A stretch of DNA of 10,564 nt from Burkholderiales bacterium. GTDB taxonomy: Bacteria; Pseudomonadota; Gammaproteobacteria; Burkholderiales; SG8-39. The first letter of the stretch is position 1, and each line of letters begins with the position of its first letter. The notes under the pieces were generated by a model. The model saw only the letters and a program-made list of their open reading frames with translations, had not been told where the DNA came from and ran no database searches. Below are positions 5,806 through 10,564 of the stretch, piece after piece. The stretch is from the NCBI GenBank assembly GCA_017880745.1, contig JADGRR010000061.1:1-10564 (forward strand), written 5' to 3'. The position numbers were made by a program, and so were the translations under genes.

Positions 5806-7293
5806 ATGGCCAAGCGCGAGCGGATGTCGAGCGTGGACACCGCGTGGTTGCGGATGGACACCCCGACCAACCTGATGCTGATCGTCGGCGTGCTGATGTT
5901 CAGCAGTCCGGTCAAGTTCGCGCGCCTGAAGCGCACCCTCGAATTTCGCTTGCTGCACTACCGGCGCTTTCGTCAGCGGGTAGTGCAGGACGCATCAGGC
6001 ACCTGGTGGGAACTCGACCAGAATTTCGACATCGATTCGCATGTGCTGCGCGTATCGCTGCCGGGCAAAGCCGGAAAGAGCGAGTTGGAAACCTATGTGG
6101 CAGGCCAGATCAGCCAGAGCCTGGACCATGGCAAACCGTTGTGGCAGTTTCAGCTGGTCGAAAACTACGACGGCGGGGCTGCGCTCGTGGCGCGCTTCCA
6201 CCACTGTATCGCGGACGGCATCGCGCTGATGGGAGTGTTGCAATCCCTCACCGACGCATCCCGCGATGCGCCGGAGGAAGGCGCCGCCACGCCTTGGGTG
6301 GACGACGACGCCAAGGACGGCGACGCGGACGACTTCTGGCAGCGCATCATCGCGCCGATGGGCGATACGCTGGCGACGGCAATCCGCCTCTCGGGCAAGG
6401 CCGGCGTCACTTCCCTCCATCTGCTTGCTAATCCGGAGAAGATGTTCGACTACGCCAGGTTTGCCGCGGCCATCGCCGGCGAGCTGGTCTTCCTTGCAAC
6501 CATGCCGGAGGATTCGCCGACGCGCTTCAAGGGCAAGACCGGTGTGGCAAAGCGAGTCGCTTGGTCGGAGCCGATGCCGCTTGGCGAGATCAAGGCGGTC
6601 GGCAGGGTGCTGGACTGTTCGGTCAACGATATTCTGCTGTCCTGCGTCTGCGGCGCGTTGCGCCAGTACCTGGTGGACCAGGGCGATGCAGTCGAAGGCG
6701 TGGAGGTCCGTGCCTTCGTGCCGGTGAACCTGCGCGCGCCCGGGGACGAGCATCAACTCGGCAATCGTTTCGGCCTGGTGGCGCTGGTGCTTCCGGTCGG
6801 CATCGAGCACCCCTTCATGCGGCTCTACGAAGTGCGCCGGCGCATGCTCGAGCTGAAGGGCTCGTATCAGGCGCTGGTGGCCTTGGGCATCCTCGGCGTC
6901 GTCGGCATGTGCCCGCAGTCGGTGCAGGAGCAGGTGATGTCCATGCTCTCGGACAAGGGCACTGCGGTAATGACCAATGTTCCCGGGCCGCAGCAGCCGC
7001 TGTATCTCGCCGGGGCGAAGCTCTCGCAGCAGATGGTCTGGGTACCGCAGTCGGGCAACGTCGGCATGGGGGTATCCATCCTGTCCTACCACGACGGCGT
7101 GCAGTTCGGGCTGATGACCGACAAGAAATTCGTGCCCGACCCGCACACCATCGTCAATCGCTTCGCGCCCGAGTTCGAGCAGCTGGTGCTGACGCTGTTG
7201 CTCGATCCGCCCGAACAGCAGAATGCCGAGCCGCGGGCGGCGCCGGTGGTAGGGAAGAAGCGCCGCTCGCGCCGAAGGCAAGCTGCAGCCTGA
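5806..7293 (+). CDS. Wax ester synthase / acyl-CoA:diacylglycerol acyltransferase (WS/DGAT)
   Basis: WS/DGAT enzymes transfer an acyl group from acyl-CoA to a fatty alcohol or diacylglycerol, making wax esters or triacylglycerol at the membrane and storage-lipid bodies. The 495-residue length is usual. The N-terminus has the family block SSVDTAWLRMDTPTNLM (8-24). The catalytic HHxxxDG motif is HHCIADG (132-138), preceded by PLWQFQLVEN (111-120). Later family blocks are SVNDILLSCVCGALRQYL, LGNRFGLVALVLPVG, NVPGPQQPLYLAGAKL and the GNVGMGVSILSYHDGVQFGL stretch. ATG 5806 was chosen over TTG 5803, with GGAG nine bases upstream. The protein ends in a strongly basic tail (KKRRSRRR, then Gln-Ala-Ala-Ala). 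It is divergent from ACBP. The choice between wax ester and triacylglycerol cannot be made from sequence. Confidence 0.95.
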   Translation: MAKRERMSSVDTAWLRMDTPTNLMLIVGVLMFSSPVKFARLKRTLEFRLLHYRRFRQRVVQDASGTWWELDQNFDIDSHVLRVSLPGKAGKSELETYVAGQISQSLDHGKPLWQFQLVENYDGGAALVARFHHCIADGIALMGVLQSLTDASRDAPEEGAATPWVDDDAKDGDADDFWQRIIAPMGDTLATAIRLSGKAGVTSLHLLANPEKMFDYARFAAAIAGELVFLATMPEDSPTRFKGKTGVAKRVAWSEPMPLGEIKAVGRVLDCSVNDILLSCVCGALRQYLVDQGDAVEGVEVRAFVPVNLRAPGDEHQLGNRFGLVALVLPVGIEHPFMRLYEVRRRMLELKGSYQALVALGILGVVGMCPQSVQEQVMSMLSDKGTAVMTNVPGPQQPLYLAGAKLSQQMVWVPQSGNVGMGVSILSYHDGVQFGLMTDKKFVPDPHTIVNRFAPEFEQLVLTLLLDPPEQQNAEPRAAPVVGKKRRSRRRQAAA

Positions 7294-7517
7294 TTTCATG
7301 GTATTGCAGTCTCCCCCGATGCGACCGCGGCAGGCGCCGATGCGCGCGCTCTGGTCTTGTGCGCTGGCGCGCCTGCCCGTGGCGCAGGGGTCGCGCTCGC
7401 CGGCGCGCCGTCGGTGCAGGTGAAAGAACGTATCGTGGTTGCGCAACGCGATCGAACTGGATGTAGCTGCGCGATCGAGCCAGAACGGCGCAACGGCTAC
7501 CGCGGGAGGTGAACCAT
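7294..7517. other. Gap between WS/DGAT and DUF2520 genes with a stem-loop
   Basis: No gene is supported in these 224 bases, although one plus-strand frame stays open in GC-rich codons. GGCAGGCGC (7329-7337) and GCGCCTGCC (7369-7377) form a perfect 9-base inverted repeat around 31 bases. It starts 36 bases after the WS/DGAT stop and may end or stabilise that transcript. There is no T-tract. No promoter could be assigned for the downstream gene. Confidence 0.4.
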
Positions 7518-8408
7518 ATGCAACGGCAAAATCCGATTCCGCCCCGCATCGGCTTCATCGGCGCCGGCCGCGTAGCCAAAGGCCTCGCCTGGGGCCTGGC
7601 GCAGAGCAAACACAACATCACCGCCGCCGCCAGCCGCAGCCTGGCTTCGGCCGAGCAGCTGGCGGCCAGGATTGCGGGTTGCCGGGCGAGTACGGATGCT
7701 CAGGATGTCGTCGATAGCGCCGATCTGGTCTTCATCACCGTTCCCGACGATGCGATTGCCGCGGTCGCCGCCAGCGTCAGGTGGCGGCAGGGAACGGCCG
7801 TGGTCCACTGCAGCGGCGCGACCGAGGTTTCGGTGCTCGAGCCGGCCGCGCGCGCCGGCGCTGCGATCGGCGGTTTTCATCCGCTGCAGCTGTTTGCCGA
7901 TCCGGACGTGGCGCTCGCCGGTCTGCCCGGCTGCACTGTCGCCATCGAGGCCGCTGCGCCGCTGTCGTCGCAATTGGAACTGCTCGCGGCGGCCCTGCGT
8001 TGCCCGACGATCCGCCTGCCGCCCGGGTGCCGCGCGCGCTACCACGCGGGCGCCCACTACGCCGCCGGGTTCGTCATCACCCTGCTCAAGGAGGCGGCAG
8101 ATCTATGGCAAACCTTCGGCGTAAGCCGCGAGGACGCTGTGCGCGCGCTGCTGCCGCTGCTGCGCGGCACCGCGGCCGGGGTGGAGCGATCGGGTCTGGC
8201 GCAGGGGCTGGCCGGCACCTATTCGCGCGGCGACGTCGGCACACTGGAGAAGCACCTCGAGAGTCTGTCTCGCATCGGTCCCGATGCATTGCATCTCTAT
8301 TGCGAGCTGGCGCTACGCTCGATTACTCTGGGATTGGAGCGCGGCGGCTATGACGAGCACCGCGCCGAAGAAATGCGCGCGCTGCTGCGGGCTGCGATAA
8401 AAGGATAG
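7518..8408 (+). CDS. Rossmann-like and DUF2520 domain protein
   Basis: A predicted NAD(P)-binding protein related to ketopantoate and pyrroline-5-carboxylate reductases; the reaction is unknown. From ATG 7518 (296 residues), the dinucleotide motif GFIGAGRVA is at 12-20, the strand-end motif VFITVPDDAI at 71-80, and the typical GGFHPLQLF at 118-126. The helical DUF2520 domain has RYHAGAHYAAGFVITLLKEA (174-193) and GDVGTLEKHLESL (238-250). ATG is favoured over GTG 7509 because GGGAGG ends eight bases before it. The same strand and the 224-base gap leave cotranscription with WS/DGAT possible. An oxidoreductase that supplies an alcohol or keto precursor is imaginable, but nothing in the sequence shows that. 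Confidence 0.88.
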   Translation: MQRQNPIPPRIGFIGAGRVAKGLAWGLAQSKHNITAAASRSLASAEQLAARIAGCRASTDAQDVVDSADLVFITVPDDAIAAVAASVRWRQGTAVVHCSGATEVSVLEPAARAGAAIGGFHPLQLFADPDVALAGLPGCTVAIEAAAPLSSQLELLAAALRCPTIRLPPGCRARYHAGAHYAAGFVITLLKEAADLWQTFGVSREDAVRALLPLLRGTAAGVERSGLAQGLAGTYSRGDVGTLEKHLESLSRIGPDALHLYCELALRSITLGLERGGYDEHRAEEMRALLRAAIKG

Positions 8409-8409
8409 T

Positions 8410-8423
8410 CGGCTGAAAAGCCG
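8410..8423 (+). terminator. GNRA-type stem-loop after the DUF2520 gene
   Basis: CGGCT-GAAA-AGCCG begins two bases after the TAG at 8406-8408. It is a perfect 5-base stem with a stable tetraloop. No T-tract follows, so it may act in 3' end protection or as part of a factor-dependent terminator. Confidence 0.35.
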
Positions 8424-8497
8424 CGCCGGTATTGGCGTTGCGGCTGTTTGCCGAGTGAAGAGTCTTGGCACCCGGATAGCTTGGACCGAGCCCGGGG

Positions 8498-8516
8498 ACG
8501 CCCAATCTGCGGGCGT
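8498..8516. terminator. Inverted repeat between convergent DUF2520 and TPR genes
   Basis: ACGCCC and GGGCGT pair across AATCTGC, 30 bases before the TPR stop. It could serve transcripts from either strand, but no T-tract is present. Confidence 0.3.
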
Positions 8517-8546
8517 GCGTACGGATCTGGAGATCGGTCTGGCGTC

Positions 8547-9323
8547 TCAATCCTCCAGTTCCGACTTCGCCAGTTCCACGTCCAGACGTTCCATTGCGTC
8601 CACGGGTTTGCATTTCGCGGCGTCCACGTAGAACTTCTCCGCGTCTTTCATTTTGGCCTTTCCCAGCAGCATGATCATGCCGTTGGCGTATTCGATGCGG
8701 GCGATCGCCGAATCCGGGTTGAGCTTGAGCGCCTGGTCGAAGTGCGCTATGCCGGTTTCCTTGTTCGCGCCGTAGGTCATGCCGCCGATCAGGCTGCCGA
8801 CCTTGTCGATGATTTCGGCGTGGTAGGTACCCAGGGCGATGTGGGCATCGGCGTGCCTCGGCTCCAGCTTGAGCGCCTGCTCCAGGCTGGCCTTGACCTT
8901 GCCGCCCAGCCCCTGCGACAGCGCCTTGACGACGGAAATCCCCTGGCTGTAGCGCCCGAGCGCATAGGCGTGCAGATAATAGGCGTTGACATTTTTCGGC
9001 TCCTTTTTCTGCAGTTCCTCGCAGCGCGCCGCAGCTTCCTCATACAGCTTAAGTTTCCTCGCCTCCGACTTTTCCAGGTAATTGGCGTAGATGCAGACGG
9101 CCTTGTCGGCGGCGTTATAGCCGGCAGCGCCGGCCTTCAATCCCAGCTCGGCCGCCTGTTCGAACTCTCCCGCGTGGTAGGCGATCCAGGCATTCTGCAC
9201 CTTGGTGTCCTTGGGAAAGGGTTCACAGTCGCCCCGGTGCAGCCGGTCCCAGTTCTTCTTCAGCGTCGCCTGCGTGTAGGCATACGCCTTGTCCGCGTGC
9301 GGGAATGCAGTCCATTTCGCCAT
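8547..9323 (-). CDS. Tetratricopeptide-repeat (TPR) protein
   Basis: A 258-residue helical-repeat protein of unknown partner. TPR proteins act as protein-binding scaffolds. Repeat-like units are visible around 45-62 (AWIAYHAGEFEQAAELGL), 113-123 (NAYYLHAYALG), 146-167 (ending HADAHIALGTY) and 191-215 (GIAHFDQALKLNPDSAIARI onward), with the usual A/G-L-P spacing and ...LEPRHADAH / LNPDSAIA turns. There is no signal peptide or membrane segment, so it is probably cytoplasmic. The start MAKWTAF at 9323 has AAGGAG seven bases upstream. It lies 123 bases after the TetR gene on the same strand, enough room for its own promoter but also compatible with cotranscription. A bacterial TPR protein without an enzymatic domain cannot be given a function from sequence alone. 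Confidence 0.85.
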   Translation of the reverse strand: MAKWTAFPHADKAYAYTQATLKKNWDRLHRGDCEPFPKDTKVQNAWIAYHAGEFEQAAELGLKAGAAGYNAADKAVCIYANYLEKSEARKLKLYEEAAARCEELQKKEPKNVNAYYLHAYALGRYSQGISVVKALSQGLGGKVKASLEQALKLEPRHADAHIALGTYHAEIIDKVGSLIGGMTYGANKETGIAHFDQALKLNPDSAIARIEYANGMIMLLGKAKMKDAEKFYVDAAKCKPVDAMERLDVELAKSELED

Positions 9324-9446
9324 GGTCGTCTCCTTGGTTCAACACATCGGATTGCGCGCCCGCAAACCGTTGCCGGCGTTCGCTGGCCACCTCGGGGGCC
9401 TTCGTTCGGCAGCACCGTTCGCGGCCCGGCAGAGTCCCAGCCGCCT

Positions 9447-10094
9447 CTATTCCCCGAGATATTGCTCGGCGAGTTTTTCGAACAGCGCGCGCGCGTCGCC
9501 CTGGAAGTAAGGCGCCACCAGCGCCATCACCTGATAGACCCCGCGCCCGAGCGCAAGGTCTTCCACCGGTTTGCGCGGCTCGCGCACGTATTCGTAGGAT
9601 AGCCAGTAGGTCGACACCACCACCATATTGGTCGCCAGAGCTTCGATTAGGTGCTCGTCGGCGCGCATCTGGCCGACGGCTACCATGCCCTCGCATAGCC
9701 GCGTGGCGGTGCGCACCGAGTGCTCGAGAATCCGCCTGAAGTGGATCTCGACGGTGCGGTTGCGCGATAACAAGTCGTTCAGATCGCGGTAGAGAAAACG
9801 GTATTTCCAGACGAGTTCGAACAGGATGTGCAGGAACAGCCAGGTGTCTTCGACGTCAGGTGCGCGCCGTTCCGGCACCGCCAACGTATCCTCGATTTCG
9901 TGCTCGAACGCGCGGAAGATTTCCTCGATGATCGCGTCCTTATTGCGAAAATGGTAATACAGATTGCCCGGACTGATGTTCATCTCGTCAGCGATCACCG
10001 TGGTGGTGACGTTGGGCTCGCCGAATTGGTTGAATAGCCTGAGCGAGGTCTCGAAGATGAGCTCGCGCGTGCGGCGCTTGGGTTTCCTGTCCAT
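9447..10094 (-). CDS. TetR/AcrR-family transcriptional regulator
   Basis: A 215-residue regulator with an N-terminal TetR helix-turn-helix: RELIFETSLRLFNQFGEPNV (10-29), TTTVIADEMNISPGNLYYHF (30-49) and RNKDAIIEEIF (50-60). Helices 2-3 with the SPGNLYYHF recognition part are classic. The C-terminal ligand and dimer domain (about 80-215) is aromatic-rich (WLFLHILFELVWKYRFLYRD), as in regulators that bind hydrophobic ligands, but the ligand is not predictable. ATG 10094 was chosen because it gives the usual short basic lead MDRKPKRRTR; a GTG at 10124 is also open, and neither has a strong ribosome binding site. A 9-base perfect palindrome lies about 82 bases upstream, a plausible autoregulatory operator. 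The lipid context makes an acyl-CoA or fatty-acid effector plausible (inference). Confidence 0.92.
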   Translation of the reverse strand: MDRKPKRRTRELIFETSLRLFNQFGEPNVTTTVIADEMNISPGNLYYHFRNKDAIIEEIFRAFEHEIEDTLAVPERRAPDVEDTWLFLHILFELVWKYRFLYRDLNDLLSRNRTVEIHFRRILEHSVRTATRLCEGMVAVGQMRADEHLIEALATNMVVVSTYWLSYEYVREPRKPVEDLALGRGVYQVMALVAPYFQGDARALFEKLAEQYLGE

Positions 10095-10163
10095 GGCAAT
10101 GCGCGTTTCGGAACAGAATAACACTGAAAGCCGCGGCGAGTGAAAGCCGCGCGCGATTCGAGA

Positions 10164-10236
10164 GCCCCTGAGGCACCGTTTCAGATTGACTGAAACGGCC
10201 CCTGACCTAGGGGAGGATGAGGGGATGTATCCCCTC
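10164..10236. promoter_or_regulatory. Array of three palindromes upstream of the TetR gene, possible operator
   Basis: CCGTTTCAG (10176-10184) and CTGAAACGG (10190-10198) form a perfect 9-base inverted repeat around ATTGA. GCCCCTGA occurs directly before it (10164-10171) and again at its end (10198-10205). A second repeat CCCCT-GACCT-AGGGG follows at once (10199-10213). A third, GAGGGGAT-GT-ATCCCCTC, is at 10219-10236. The first has the size and symmetry of a TetR-family operator. The others could be the terminator region of the patatin remnant, as they lie after its end on the minus strand, but no T-tract is seen. Confidence 0.5.
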
Positions 10237-10259
10237 GTTGCGTAACAGGTTCCGATGCG

Positions 10260-10504
10260 TTAGGCGGACTTCAGGCCGGCAACCTTGATCCAGCGGTCGA
10301 GATCGTCGAGGCAGTTCGCCAGCGAGGTCGCCGCGCGTATCGCGGCAGTGCTGCGCTGGCAAGCACTGCCTGCGAGATCGGCGCGTGATCGAACCCGGGT
10401 GCGCCGAGTTCGTAGATTGCGCCCAACGGACCCCCGCCGGCAAGCGCTAGCCCGATGCGGGAAGCCGGCTTGCGTGCTGTCCTGGCTGAGCGGCGGGTCG
10501 GCAT
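10260..10504 (-). pseudogene. Patatin-like phospholipase remnant with the catalytic core deleted
   Basis: Patatin-like proteins are lipid acyl hydrolases with a Ser-Asp dyad. From ATG 10504 (AGGGG eight bases upstream), the protein reads MPTRRSARTARKPAS, then the glycine-rich oxyanion block RIGLALAGGGPLGAIYELGA (16-35). It then jumps directly to PGFDHAPISQAVLASAALP (36-54), which in full-length relatives lies more than 100 residues later, after the GxSxG nucleophile. The GxSxG serine and the DG(G/A) aspartate are both absent. After ASAALP the likeness ends and the frame stops at 10271 (77 residues). Another minus-strand frame over the same bases gives a natural-looking tail, AIRAATSLANCLDDLDRWIK, ending at a TAA at 10260-10262, so a second deletion with a frameshift is likely. 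It cannot be an active enzyme. Confidence 0.7.
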
Positions 10505-10564
10505 GAGTTCGCCCCTGTTATTGTGTTTGCAGTCGGTCCTTGTCATTTCCTCGCCCGGCGGACA

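Noticed and set aside
6147..6165. GTTTCAGCTGGTCGAAAAC, similar (14/19) to the TetR-upstream palindrome
   Set aside because: It lies inside the WS/DGAT coding region and encodes part of the conserved WQFQLVEN block, so coding constraint explains it. It also shows that 14/19 matches can arise by chance.
5995..7446. 483-codon open frame on the minus strand
   Set aside because: It is antisense to the WS/DGAT gene and its residue content (His/Arg/Gln-rich) is that of a shadow frame.
6561..7466. 301-codon plus-strand frame inside WS/DGAT
   Set aside because: It is an alternate frame of a gene with conserved motifs throughout, and the translation is low-complexity.
7294..7517. Open plus-strand frame rich in Ala/Gly/Val after the WS/DGAT stop, considered as a gene fragment
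   Set aside because: It has no start codon with a ribosome binding site and no recognisable motif. GC-rich intergenic DNA often stays open in this way.
8448..9602. 384-codon open frame on the plus strand
   Set aside because: It is antisense to the TPR gene, which has a good ribosome binding site and clear repeat pattern.

Overview
The window looks like a chromosomal segment of a high-GC proteobacterium, most likely a betaproteobacterium. This is inferred from GC-rich codon use, strong Shine-Dalgarno sites, an E. coli-like FadD, a PhaF/PhaI-type phasin and an SRPBCC/DUF1997 protein. No tRNA, rRNA, CRISPR array or insertion sequence was seen.

Layout. Positions 1-75 hold the last 24 codons of an unidentified plus-strand gene. 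A minus-strand fadD (start 1564) runs into it but loses its family C-terminus near 143. A 450-bp gap with two stem-loops separates fadD from a divergent alpha/beta hydrolase (2017-3234, plus). Two minus-strand genes converge on the hydrolase: a single-domain response regulator (4237-3824), then a phasin-like protein (3756-3301). A gene-poor stretch (4238-4721) with several inverted repeats precedes a DUF1997 gene (4722-5264, plus). An acyl-CoA-binding protein (5573-5316, minus) is divergent from a wax ester synthase/diacylglycerol acyltransferase (WS/DGAT, 5806-7293, plus). A Rossmann/DUF2520 protein (7518-8408, plus) follows. The right end is on the minus strand: a TPR protein (9323-8547), a TetR regulator (10094-9447), and the collapsed remnant of a patatin phospholipase gene (10504 to about 10260).

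How it may work together (inference). Most recognisable products act on acyl chains or storage granules: acyl activation (FadD), acyl-CoA buffering (ACBP), neutral-lipid synthesis (WS/DGAT), granule coating (phasin) and ester hydrolysis (hydrolase, patatin remnant). The segment therefore reads as a loosely organised lipid or PHA storage and turnover neighbourhood, not one operon. A TetR regulator and GTTTC/GAAAC palindromes in front of the TetR gene and the DUF1997 gene suggest possible shared control.

Both ends show gene decay. fadD lacks its C-terminal subdomain and the patatin gene has lost its catalytic core, so this may be a rearranged or eroding locus, or an assembly with joins. No wholly new system could be demonstrated. 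The best candidates for follow-up are the storage-lipid neighbourhood, the palindrome family and the two decayed lipid genes.
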